Below, one piece after another: positions 53,972 through 63,383 of a DNA stretch of 64,000 nt (the first letter of the stretch is position 1; each line of letters begins with the position of its first letter). The position numbers were made by a program, and so were the translations under genes. Source of the stretch: Gyrodactylus bullatarudis (lineage: Eukaryota > Platyhelminthes > Monogenea > Gyrodactylidea > Gyrodactylidae); NCBI GenBank assembly GCA_012064415.1, contig SSNU01000244.1, forward strand, positions 310,001-374,000, read 5' to 3'. Under the pieces are notes generated by a model, which was not told where the DNA came from, made no database searches, and saw only the letters and a list, made by a program, of their open reading frames with translations.

Positions 53972-55057
53972 CTATTTTTTCATTGTAAAAATATCATATA
54001 TACAATGTCCCTTGGACAAGTGTTTCCTTGTACGAGTTAAGGCTTTCCTTAAATTCTCCACTGCACCCGGATTGTGAAAGCTTCTCGCAGCATTAGCCAG
54101 TGTTATTGGATCTTGAATGAATAAGGCAGGTTCCCTCTTAAAGATGATGTGAGGAAAGTATCTTGAATGGATTTTTTCCGCCTCAGATCTCTCAATGAAA
54201 CCTCCCATGAGAATGCTGGCTGCACTCTTTTCAAAATCAAACTCTTCAAAGTAGACAATGAAATCAAGAAAAAGGCTACTCAACCGATGAGAATCAGGGG
54301 CTAGTTCAACTTCTCTGCGAACGTCCCAATTATAGTCGTAATTGGCAAAAGATTTTACAGTAAACTTTTCTGGGAACAACTTGATTAAGTTGGGCAGGAT
54401 GGCCTTCTCATGAATGAGAAACTGTAAGAGTAATAGGGTGAAGCAATAGCTGGAAAGATTCCCCTTAGAGGCATCATTAACCTTCATCATGGAAGCCCAG
54501 TATTTAAGCCAGAGGCTAAGCTTCCTGAATGTTGTACACAACTTGCTAAACATTCCAATCATGTAGGTATTGACAACACTTTCAGCATTATTCAGACTAA
54601 TATCACAATTGGCATCAATAAAAGTATTTTTAAACTTGATTATGGGAATCCTGGCATTTCTCAGCACGATTTTCTTGTTAATCTCACGAAATCCGTCAAG
54701 AAATCGTGAAAGTTTCTTGAGAAAATAAATAGTCTCTGTCCTTTTGAATTCATACCCAGTTAGTATGCACATATCAAAGTCTGTGTAGTGAGTACCTGTG
54801 CCATTCATTGAAGATCCTATGATAAATAATCTGATACTCGGAAAGACGAATTGCATCGCTCGATTCAGGTGATTGCAAAAAGATAATCTATGCTGATATT
54901 CTGTATCTGTCATGATGTTTGCATCAAAATATTCATTTATTATGGTGTCGAGGTCTGAGAATTTGATTTCTTTTTTCTTTGGAGAGGGGACATAAATTTC
55001 AAGAGAATCAACTTTTCGTTTCATCCCGAAATCAAACGAATTCGTACTAAGCAACAA
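53972..55057 (-). CDS. GLD-2/TENT2-type non-canonical poly(A) polymerase
   Basis: Adds nucleotides, typically adenosines, to RNA 3' ends; GLD-2 relatives activate stored mRNAs in the cytoplasm. It is intronless, 361 residues. The nucleotidyltransferase core has G81-S82 in IIGSSMNGTGTHYTDFDMCI (split here at about 79-98), catalytic D93 and D95 (DFD), and a third Asp, D152, in NCDISLNN. The central helical part carries LWLKYWA and VNDASKGNLSSYCFTLLLLQ, typical of the GLD-2 group. The PAP-associated domain spans about 258-316. No RNA-binding domain is present, as usual for GLD-2, which relies on partners. The head of about 30 residues has a basic stretch (PSPKKKE). Divergent from HMG-CoA reductase with 71 bp between starts. 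Terminal uridylyltransferase activity cannot be excluded. Confidence 0.85.
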   Translation of the reverse strand: MLLSTNSFDFGMKRKVDSLEIYVPSPKKKEIKFSDLDTIINEYFDANIMTDTEYQHRLSFCNHLNRAMQFVFPSIRLFIIGSSMNGTGTHYTDFDMCILTGYEFKRTETIYFLKKLSRFLDGFREINKKIVLRNARIPIIKFKNTFIDANCDISLNNAESVVNTYMIGMFSKLCTTFRKLSLWLKYWASMMKVNDASKGNLSSYCFTLLLLQFLIHEKAILPNLIKLFPEKFTVKSFANYDYNWDVRREVELAPDSHRLSSLFLDFIVYFEEFDFEKSAASILMGGFIERSEAEKIHSRYFPHIIFKREPALFIQDPITLANAARSFHNPGAVENLRKALTRTRKHLSKGHCIYDIFTMKK

Positions 55058-55128
55058 TTAAAACAATCCAAGCTTTTCTCGATCATACTTCAACTTTACA
55101 ATGATAGATTTTACAAAATTTTGGCTTT
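55058..55128. promoter_or_regulatory. Putative bidirectional promoter, TENT2-like / HMGCR
   Basis: Only 71 bp separate two divergent start codons, so promoter and 5' UTRs must be extremely short or overlap the neighbouring coding sequence. Confidence 0.4.
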
Positions 55129-57818
55129 ATGGAAGATTTTAACTTTTCGTTAAAGATCACTGCCTTCATATCCATAATTCTCGTAGTTAACCTTGCAAAA
55201 TTATTATTTCCCTCTATTACTCAGTATGATGAAGCATTTAGTACTATCATTCTAGCAGGAGTCCTGTCTCAAATTAATTTTCTCTCGCTCATTCCCTCGC
55301 CCACAAGGAATATATTCTTGTCTCTTCTCTTTTTCTATTTGTACACTTTCTCACAAAACTATTGCAATGGTTTATTCGCCAAAATAGGCGTCTGCTTGAT
55401 GCTCTATCACATTATAGATCTGCTTCTAACGATATTTAAAATGAAAACTATGTTCAAACTATCCAGATCCTGTCCCCTGGTAGAATCTTTTCAATCAACA
55501 AACCAAGAGAGGTTTTTATTCTTCCTCACGTTTATCTTGTCCACTGATGTTTTTATTAAATTATTTCTCACTTTCCCCCATGAAAATAGCAGTCTTGTTG
55601 TACTGACTCTATGCCTAGTGATTGCTGCGTACTTTGGAAAATCCCAACTGAAAATAAATGTAGGGATAAAACCCGATGTACACGAGAATAATCGAAAATA
55701 CTTGAAAAGAACCATTTCAATTTCATCAGATACCGCCAGCAAGACAGACAACTCCGATGATTCCCTGGACAGACAAAAAGAACTTGAAATTATTCAAAAG
55801 CTAAGCAGAAATGAACTCAAGACTCGGAATCTTGAGTACATGTTCCCGAGTAATCTCACCAGGGCTGTCATGCTGAGGAGGAAAGACTTACAACAGCGTA
55901 TATCAAACCCCCTTGTCTTTGATCGGATTCCATATGAAAATTATGACTACAAATCAATATTTGGTCAATGTTGCGAAGAAGTTTGTCATTTTACCTCAAT
56001 CCTCGTTTCATCCTTTGAATATCCTCTTTTTTCAGGTAATTGGCTATGTCCCAATACCTCTAGGGAAGGCTGGACCGTTGCTCATAGACGGTCGTTATCA
56101 TTACATTCCAATGTCAACAACTGAAGGATGCCTTGTCGCCAGTGTCAATAGAGGTTCCAGGGTAATCTCCATGAGTGGTGGCACAAGAACTGCCGTCTAC
56201 AGAGATGGCATGACAAGAGCTCCTGTAGTCCAATTTCCCACCATAAACAAGGTCGTAGAATGCATCGCCTGGCTTCAGTCCAAAGAAGGCTTCCAGGAAA
56301 TTAAGACTGTCTTTGATTCCACCTCGGGACATGCCAACCTCAAATCAATTTATACCTGTCCGGTGAGTATCTTTTCAATCCCTGCGCCTCTTTCATTTTA
56401 AGTTTAAATTGAAAAAAAACTGAAACATTGTAAAATCAACTGGGTTTTAAATTGAATTCTATTGGGATAGGTTGGAAGATACTTGCATATTCGATTCTCG
56501 TCTGGAACCGGAGATGCCATGGGCATGAATATCGTTAGTAAAGCTACTGAATTGAGTCTAACAACAATTCAAAAGTTCTTCCCCCAAATGAAAGTTATCA
56601 GTCTAAGTGGAAATATGTGCACTGACAAGAAACCAGCCAGTATCAATTATATTCTCGGGAGGGGAAAATCTGTTCTAGTTGAGGCTGAAATATCAGCCGA
56701 GAACTTGGCCAAGATGCTCAACACTTCACCACATCGTCTAGCCCATTTATCTGTCATTAAGAATTACATCGGCTCTTCCTTCGCTGGCGGCTCCGGTATG
56801 TCAGCATTTAACGCTCACTCTGCTAATATTGTTGCTGCCATATTCGCTGCCACTGGACAAGATCTAGCCCAGGTTAGTCTTTCAGTTTGTTTTTCCACTT
56901 TTAAATTATACTTTCCTGGCTTAATAATAATTTAGTTTTATCGTTACGTCATTCAAAACTTTTTGAGATGGACTGTCTTTATATTATTCAGGATACTAGA
57001 ATAAAACATTGGTAGTTTTGATCTGAATCAATTTAAGCTTCAACAAAGCTGTATCATTTCCTGTATTAGTTCCATTCTCGTAGTAAAATTCATTGAAAAT
57101 CATGAGTAGAGAAACATGCTTAAATACAAAGGTTTGTTGAGCTTTCATAAATTCAAAATCAGTTAATAATAACCCAGAAATTCGAAATTATCTCTACCTC
57201 TCGTTTTATAGTTCGAGAAAGTAATTCAAATCTAACAAAAGATTTTTTTTCACAAGAAATCTACCTAAAGCCAATTGATATGAAGTAGGGAATCTATGAT
57301 TTTTACAAAAATATCAATCTTTCCATTAAGAATTCAAATGTATCTAAAAATTTTAAGTATCCCTTATGAAAAAATTGAGAACATTTTGTAAAAATCATAG
57401 ATACCCGACTCTATCTATCCCTACTACTACTTTTAAGGTGGTAAATTCGAGTGCCTGTGCAGTTTTATTTGAAGTTGACGAATCCGAGACAAGGGAGCCT
57501 CATTTGATCCTCCAAGTGACCATGCCATGTCTTGAGGTTGCCACAATCGGAGGAGGGACACGTCTATCTACCCAAAAGGCTTGCCTTGAACTCATGGACT
57601 TGGATGTGGAACAGCCCACGGAACATTTGGCCAGGATTATCGCGTCAACTGTTATGGCTGGTGAGTTATCTTTGATGGCATCCCTAGTTAACCAGGACCT
57701 AGTCTCAGCTCATTTGAAGTTGAATCGATCAAAAATGAACAGTTTCAAGAACTCCTCACGCAACCGACAATCGTCAACTTCCTACTCAAAGCCAGATCTA
57801 AAACATCCGATTATGTAG
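55129..57818 (+). CDS. HMGCR: HMG-CoA reductase (mevalonate pathway), short membrane domain
   Basis: Reduces HMG-CoA to mevalonate with NADPH at the ER membrane; flatworms use mevalonate for dolichol, quinones and prenylation, since they lack de novo sterol synthesis. Exons 55129-55980, 56036-56362, 56471-56872 and 57438-57818, all phase 0, give 653 residues, against 888 in human. The catalytic domain is complete: E314 in TTEGCLVAS, K446 in CTDKKPAS, D524 in TGQDLAQ and H619 in SAHLKLNRSK. S625 in NRSK matches the serine phosphorylated by AMPK in mammals. Also present are GDAMGMNIVSKATE and the late block TVMAGELSLMASL. The N-terminal membrane part is only about 180 residues with four or five helices rather than eight, so the sterol-sensing domain is reduced. 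AATAAA at 57884-57889. Confidence 0.93.
57285..57372. repeat. Dispersed repeat family R2, fragment in HMGCR intron 3
   Basis: Shares GGGAATCTATGATTTTTA and AAGAATTCAAATGTATCTAA-like text with the 15207-15500 copy. An R1 fragment lies nearby at 57075-57101. Confidence 0.4.
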
Positions 57819-57971
57819 TTATCCCCCTAACCCCTCTTAGCCTAGTTTATACACAGATTTGTAAAATTATTTTCTCCCAACTAAATAAATGATTTTAAGC
57901 ATGAGTACAAAAATTCATTCACAAGAAAATTTGATTCTAAAATATAAACCATTCAAGGCTGCGTGATGCTC

Positions 57972-59330
57972 TTACGATGAAGCTTCACTGGAAGAGATCC
58001 TCTCATCAAATATCTTTGCAAGAAACCTTTTTGCTTCTGAATCCCTTTGGAAGCGGAATCCGTCTAGTCTAGCCTTTTCTTCCACTGTCTCCCTTATGAG
58101 TAAAACTATAATCTTGCCATCATCAAATGGATAATACCTATCAATCCGACTGAGTTTAATCCTTGACAAATGCCCTCTGCTAGACAGACTCATTTCATAT
58201 CCATCAAATTTTATGCCAACCTTTTCAATCTTTTCTTCATCAACTAAAGCATCACGCGGGTTGATAAACTTATTATTAACTTGATAATCGATGAAATACG
58301 TTGGATAGTGATTGACTAGCATTTCACACTTCTTATCCATAGATTTACTCACAGCAAACTTTATCTCATCTGTCTTGCTAATTTTCTTCATGCCATTCTG
58401 ACATAGTTCAGTGTAAACTTTACTATTCGATCGTTGGAATTCAATCGAGGCACTTTCCTTTGTAGGGATTGTTTCGTCCTCAGACGGGTCTATAATTTCA
58501 TGATGCTTCGGCCTTTCCGTCCTGCTCTTTTCTAGTTCATCAAGAAACAACTTGATCCCTTCCATCCTCTTAAACTTGAAGGCTTCCATGGCCCACTTCA
58601 AGTCGCCATCTCCTTCTATAATCAAAAAGAGAATGTCTGTCTCTTTCCATATGAAGTATCCCATTACCCGGTTGACACTGATTATCTGTGGAAACTCATC
58701 GATATACACAAAATCGCCATTGTAAATCTCTAAAGTGATCAGGTTACTATCGTCACGCATTTCATATAAATTCACTACATCAAAGAACATTTTGATATCT
58801 CTCCTTGTGAACGAGTTGGCCTTGAACATTGTCTGATAGTGTTGGATACCTTCGAAAAAGTATTTTTCCCTCTTCGGCTTGTGGGTTCTCCTTTTAATCC
58901 GGCCAAGAAGTCTTTTCCAAATATTACTGTGTACTCTCTTTGGTTCTTCGCTACTTAGTGACCATGATTTTTCGGCACTTTCAACTTTGGAATGAATCGA
59001 ATGCAGCTCCAACTTTGACTCGAATTCAAACGCCTGCAATGACACCTGACTTTCATTCAAGTCCACTAGCATAACCAAAATCTTGTTGTAAATTATCTTG
59101 ACCAATGTCACCCTTGAGAAGGGAATATCATCGCACTCTTGAGAAGGAAAATACATCTTCCCATTTTGTACAAGGACCATGGTCTTTAAGTATGACCTTT
59201 CCTTGTGAAATTCCAACAAGAAGTACTCCAATATATCAAGAATTTGTTCATCATTCTTGGATAAAACGAACTCTGGGTAATAAAACACCTTGAGAACATC
59301 CCCTCCCATATTCATATCACTCTCTCTCAA
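57972..59330 (-). CDS. PH-like repeat protein, array member 1 (three units)
   Basis: Intronless, 452 residues, the longest of five tandem paralogues. Unit 1 (about 10-125) has YPEFVLSKNDEQILDILEYF, a FSRVTLVKIIYNKILVMLVD strand pair and VSLQAFEFES. Unit 2 (about 200-275) has ISVNRVMGYFIWKETDILFL and WAMEAFKFKRMEGIKLF. A third related unit near the C-terminus (about 375-445) has IKLSRIDRYYPFDDGKIIVL and ARLDGFRF, and is lacking in the other members. Alternating strands ending in one helix fit a PH/PTB fold. The linker after unit 1 is strongly basic (GRIKRRTHKPKREKYFF). No signal peptide or membrane helix is seen. It converges on HMGCR (153 bp). The group resembles proteins labelled 'trematode PH-like domain' as I remember; function unknown. 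Confidence 0.75.
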   Translation of the reverse strand: MRESDMNMGGDVLKVFYYPEFVLSKNDEQILDILEYFLLEFHKERSYLKTMVLVQNGKMYFPSQECDDIPFSRVTLVKIIYNKILVMLVDLNESQVSLQAFEFESKLELHSIHSKVESAEKSWSLSSEEPKRVHSNIWKRLLGRIKRRTHKPKREKYFFEGIQHYQTMFKANSFTRRDIKMFFDVVNLYEMRDDSNLITLEIYNGDFVYIDEFPQIISVNRVMGYFIWKETDILFLIIEGDGDLKWAMEAFKFKRMEGIKLFLDELEKSRTERPKHHEIIDPSEDETIPTKESASIEFQRSNSKVYTELCQNGMKKISKTDEIKFAVSKSMDKKCEMLVNHYPTYFIDYQVNNKFINPRDALVDEEKIEKVGIKFDGYEMSLSSRGHLSRIKLSRIDRYYPFDDGKIIVLLIRETVEEKARLDGFRFQRDSEAKRFLAKIFDERISSSEASS

Positions 59331-59727
59331 CAGTGTTCATATAAACAGAATCATTCTTTTTTTATATACCAGATACTTTTTGCATTTCATTGTTGACTTG
59401 TCAGTTTTATAAATAGAACTCCTTCATTCAAGCTGAATCAATTTCTAGGCTAGCTTTTATCTTGTTACTCTTATCAACTTTACTCTTTAAAGTATGTTAA
59501 GTATTCAATATTTTACCATTTTGAATCTTCAGTGGAAACCTCAACTTGTGATAAAGCCGACCAAACTTTCATTGTATTGTTGAATAAGTTCAATTTAGGA
59601 ATTCAATCATTTAAAATAATGTCCATTAGGGTAATGAAAAATTTATTTTCGAGCAAATTAGCACATATTTCTAAAAGTTTTTGCACAGATTTTGATGTTT
59701 TATTTATTCAAAACAAATATTAAATTT
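59331..59727. other. Spacer between array members 1 and 2
   Basis: About 400 bp of AT-rich DNA. The 63-residue open frame 59532-59723 (+) has no features. Promoter and UTR sequences must lie here, but none was recognised. Confidence 0.4.
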
Positions 59728-60630
59728 TCAATCAGTCCAAGAGTCAAATCTTGCGTCGATTCCTCTGATACTATCAACGGAGTATGGATCAGAGTCGGTA
59801 TCTGAATTTGACAGCGAAATACTGTCAGCTCCTTTAACTTTTGATGACAAGGTCTTTTGTTTTTGAGTGAAGAGTCGGAAAAATCCATAAATATCTACAT
59901 TGGAGATGAACCTAAAGACTCGCAGGGACCATTTGAACTTTTCTTTGCACTTGCTCATCAAGAAATAGACAGTATTCTCCTTTTCATCAATAAAGTAAAG
60001 ACTAATTTGTCTGATGGGAATCACATTCCGATAGCCGTACTTGTTCCTGTAAAAGACATCATTCTCTTTTATCCCAATATGACTAGCATAGTTGCCGACT
60101 CTATCGCTTGCATTGACATCGTCGTAGAAAAACTTTAGTCGACTCTCATTGAACTCTTGGTTCATGTGACATGATAGAACCTGTTCAGTATCGAATGTAT
60201 CCTTTCCTTTCTTGAACTTCATGCTCAGTCTGAAGCGATAGAAATTCCTAGAGGCGATCTCAGCTATCTTTTCATCCTTCTTCTGAGCTGTTCGTATGAA
60301 CCAATATGCCTGGTTAGCTGTGAACTCAGAGGGGAAGCCAAAAGCTTCGAATGACAACTGATCTGGATTCTTATGGAAAATATGAAGAATGACAACGTCC
60401 TCGAACCTCTTGACGGAATAAATACAAAAATAATTTATTCTACGTTCCGTATCGGGAAAGGAGAGATGTTCCGGTGAAAGCTTCATCGGCACCCTTGGCA
60501 AAGAGTTCCTTTTAATATCAGTCATGAAAATGTCGAGAATTCTTGATACTCTCACTGCGTCATATCGGTTAATGATGAATTTAGGATAGACTATCGCTTC
60601 CATCGTATCCATGTCAATTTCTTTATACAC
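59728..60630 (-). CDS. PH-like repeat protein, array member 2
   Basis: Intronless, 300 residues, two units. Unit 1 (about 10-110): VYPKFIINRYDAVRVSRILD, then VKRFEDVVILHIFHKNPDQL and SFEAFGFPSEF. A middle helix-rich segment (KKDEKIAEIASRNFYRFRL, ESRLKFFYDDVNASD) is shared with the other members. Unit 2 (about 195-265): VIPIRQISLYFIDEKENTVY and WSLRVFRFISNVDIYGFF. The tail of about 35 residues is Ser/Asp-rich. The DPDQ/NPNQ/DPYQ-type motif in unit 1 and LYFIDxxxN in unit 2 recur across the array. The open frame at 59857-60138 (+) is antisense shadow. Confidence 0.75.
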   Translation of the reverse strand: MYKEIDMDTMEAIVYPKFIINRYDAVRVSRILDIFMTDIKRNSLPRVPMKLSPEHLSFPDTERRINYFCIYSVKRFEDVVILHIFHKNPDQLSFEAFGFPSEFTANQAYWFIRTAQKKDEKIAEIASRNFYRFRLSMKFKKGKDTFDTEQVLSCHMNQEFNESRLKFFYDDVNASDRVGNYASHIGIKENDVFYRNKYGYRNVIPIRQISLYFIDEKENTVYFLMSKCKEKFKWSLRVFRFISNVDIYGFFRLFTQKQKTLSSKVKGADSISLSNSDTDSDPYSVDSIRGIDARFDSWTD

Positions 60631-61248
60631 TTGACTTGTTTCTCTTCACCTATTTATTCATGGAAGTTATTGACTTCAATCTAGGTAAAACTCTCATTTA
60701 GCAAAATAATCAGTCTATAGTTCCATCAAAGATCGCAAAGAGTTTATCATGCATCAAGCAAATTGGGAAACCAAGGGTGCTAAAATACAATCTTTTCTGA
60801 TTGGGGAAGTCTAAGAAATTGTCACACTACCCTGCATCTGTCTACTATGATTCCTGAGTTGACTTTCTCTCAACTAAAACCAGACTAGCTCATGTCAACA
60901 TAGTGACACAAATTGTGAAAAAAATATATGTAATCTTTCAACCCTAAATAGATGAATCCTCTTCAACTTATTCGGAAACTCTTGATTTTAATTTCAGGAT
61001 TGTAGATTGGTGGATCAGAAAGCCTGGCATTGAACTGTTCAATTTCATTAGTTGAATTTTAGGGATATTTTTCGCAAGCTGTATCCCTTTACATAGCTTC
61101 TACCTGTAAGATAATCAGCTATCAAGAACCAAGAAGTGGGGAAATTACCTCGTATGTGTCTACTATGATTACTTGGTTTAAAAATAGAAAAACCCAACTT
61201 TATGAGATGAATCTACAATGTCCCGTATTATTGAATAGTAGTAATTTA
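60631..61248. other. Spacer between array members 2 and 3
   Basis: About 620 bp, AT-rich, with two imperfect local repeats of the GTCTACTATGATT type (near 60838 and 61158). No gene seen. Confidence 0.4.
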
Positions 61249-62046
61249 TTATAAATGTGAAAAAGTACAACTTTTCCTTTTAGACCTACCATATTTTCTG
61301 GCAAAGTACATAAAGAATGCGGCCATTTCCTCATTCGAGAAGAATTTAAAAACATGCAATGTAAACGGTAATTCTACCAATGCTCTTCTTACCAGAAAAT
61401 AGGCCATCAATTTGGACTGATCTATGAAATAGAGCCGGATCTGGTCGATAACAATTTCCTTGCGATAGGAATTCCTGTACTCGAATGCTCGTCCTAGAAA
61501 GATGATTGAACCCTGTTGACTTGGGCTTGGCTCGAATTCTTCTTCTGAATTGACAATGTTATAGAAATAGGACAGTTTTTCATTGCCAAACTGCTCCTTT
61601 CTGTGATATTCGAGAACATGTATTGCCTTGTACGAATCACTAATGGAAATGTTCTCATATACATCTTTATATCCCGGCTTCTCTCTTGGATATACTCCCA
61701 TGAGAAATGAAAATAGGTCACAACTCTCTTGTGAGTTAAAGTAAATAGCCTTGATAGTCACCTGATTTGGATTCAGACAATAAATCTGTATTATGAAAAT
61801 CTTTCCCATATAGAACCTTTCGAATGACTTTATCCGTCTATACTCAATCTCAAATTCTTCCTCGACAAGATGAACTTCATCAGGCAAATAGTTCATGAGA
61901 CTTTTACCGTCTTGAAGGTCTCCCTTTTGTATGGTTCTCATGACAAAATACATTACAATTTTGGTCATCTTCTCAGCGTCCTTCCAGTTCACTGTAAAAC
62001 CTGGGAAGGGAAAGGCTCTCTCAGTGCATCCATAAGTTGATGTCAT
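61249..62046 (-). CDS. PH-like repeat protein, array member 3
   Basis: Intronless, 265 residues, two units. Unit 1: FPGFTVNWKDAEKMTKIVMY, FERFYMGKIFIIQIYCLNPN and VTIKAIYFNSQESCDLF. Middle: HVLEYHRKEQFGNEKLSYFY, shared with members 2 and 5. Unit 2: IVIDQIRLYFIDQSKLMAYF and FTLHVFKFFSNEEMAAFFMY, ending in a short basic tail (RKYGRSKRKS). No signal peptide or membrane segment. Confidence 0.75.
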   Translation of the reverse strand: MTSTYGCTERAFPFPGFTVNWKDAEKMTKIVMYFVMRTIQKGDLQDGKSLMNYLPDEVHLVEEEFEIEYRRIKSFERFYMGKIFIIQIYCLNPNQVTIKAIYFNSQESCDLFSFLMGVYPREKPGYKDVYENISISDSYKAIHVLEYHRKEQFGNEKLSYFYNIVNSEEEFEPSPSQQGSIIFLGRAFEYRNSYRKEIVIDQIRLYFIDQSKLMAYFLVRRALVELPFTLHVFKFFSNEEMAAFFMYFARKYGRSKRKSCTFSHL

Positions 62047-62224
62047 CTCTGTGTGAGACTACTCTTCTATACAATATGAAAGGAAGAAGGTGCAAGTTCT
62101 TAACTTATTCTTAACTCTTTCAAGCGATTGGTTTATTTAACATAAAGACAAAAATAAAAATCTGTAGTATCATCATGTTACTTGATAGTAAATTCATAAT
62201 GTTTTTTAAAAAGAAAAATCTAGT

Positions 62225-63085
62225 TTACAATAAAGAGGTGAAAACGGTTGTCTTCGGTTTGGAACCCGAGACCTTTGCTCGTCTTGTTGTCAGAATTCTT
62301 CGTCTCTTGTATAGACAATTTAGAAATTTTTCTATATCTTCCTCTGATAGAAAATGAAGAAGTAACACAGAGCCGTTGGAGTTTTTCAGTCCCGGTTCGA
62401 TTAACAGGAAAACAGTAAAATTATCTCTTACATAGCAATCCATGAATACATTATCGATGGGAACGCTCGTCTCATTCTCAAAATTCAGTAGAATATTCTC
62501 TCCTAAAAGTCCAATGTTCCCACTGAGGAATTCGGTTTCTTCAGAGGCAGTTAGTCTATCGTAAAGGTCCTTTACTTTTTCTATAACCAACTCTTCAGTT
62601 AAATTGTACTCAATGGCTTTGTTAATCCTGAAGGTTTTGGCCACTTTTATGTAGGCCATATCAAACCTTGCCAGGTCCATGCATCTTGAACGATAAAAGT
62701 TCTTCAAAATAATATCAGTCAGATTCTTGTCCCAATTCCTTCTTCTTTCCTTGACATACTCATCAATCATATCGTATGGGAACTCTGGGCTACACTCAAA
62801 AGACTCGTAAAGAATTTGATATGGATCTGGACAGCTGATTTGCAAGATGACCACCTGGCCATCCAATATCTTGACAATCGATCTAATTTTGTCGAATGGA
62901 ATTTCCACCTCCCCTCTATGAATGATAAATTTGTCCGCATTAAAGGTCAGCGATACTATGGAATATCGGATATCTTCCCTTTTGATGTGTTCGAGGAAGC
63001 ATTTGAGTATTTTCATTGTCTCACCAGAATCATGGATATTCGTCTTGAATATCGGAAACCTCATAAACTCTATCGTAGTGTTCAT
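62225..63085 (-). CDS. PH-like repeat protein, array member 4 (divergent second unit)
   Basis: Intronless, 286 residues. Unit 1: FPIFKTNIHDSGETMKILKC, VKILDGQVVILQISCPDPYQ, ILYESFECSPEFPYDMIDEY. Middle: RRNWDKNLTDIILKNFYRSR. Unit 2 is the most diverged of the array: VPIDNVFMDCYVRDNFTVFL replaces the usual LYFID text, and VLLLHFLSEEDIEKFL replaces the WSL-VFKF block. The 178-bp gap to member 3 is the shortest in the array. Open frames on the opposite strand (62816-63295) are shadows. Confidence 0.75.
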   Translation of the reverse strand: MNTTIEFMRFPIFKTNIHDSGETMKILKCFLEHIKREDIRYSIVSLTFNADKFIIHRGEVEIPFDKIRSIVKILDGQVVILQISCPDPYQILYESFECSPEFPYDMIDEYVKERRRNWDKNLTDIILKNFYRSRCMDLARFDMAYIKVAKTFRINKAIEYNLTEELVIEKVKDLYDRLTASEETEFLSGNIGLLGENILLNFENETSVPIDNVFMDCYVRDNFTVFLLIEPGLKNSNGSVLLLHFLSEEDIEKFLNCLYKRRRILTTRRAKVSGSKPKTTVFTSLL

Positions 63086-63383
63086 TGCAGATTGGAGATT
63101 ATGATCCTTCCTTGGATTGCATCTCTTACTTGTAAAGAAATCTCTATTGATTTTATATTGGTAGATAGAGAATCGATATTTCTACAAAGGTCACTCGCAG
63201 GAACAAATATATCTTCTATGTACAAATGTATATGCAATCTTGGAATAGATCTTGCAAAGGAAGAACTGTATTTCATGTTACAGTCAATCTACTAAATTAC
63301 TCTGTTCAAAATTATGAAAAGAATCAAACTGTTAAGTAACGTTAGTATACTTTTATTGAAAGAAAAAAACATGGTGTACTTTC

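Noticed and set aside
62816..63295. 159-residue plus-strand open frame
   Set aside because: Largely antisense to PH-like array member 4, whose family resemblance is clear; it extends only slightly into the spacer.
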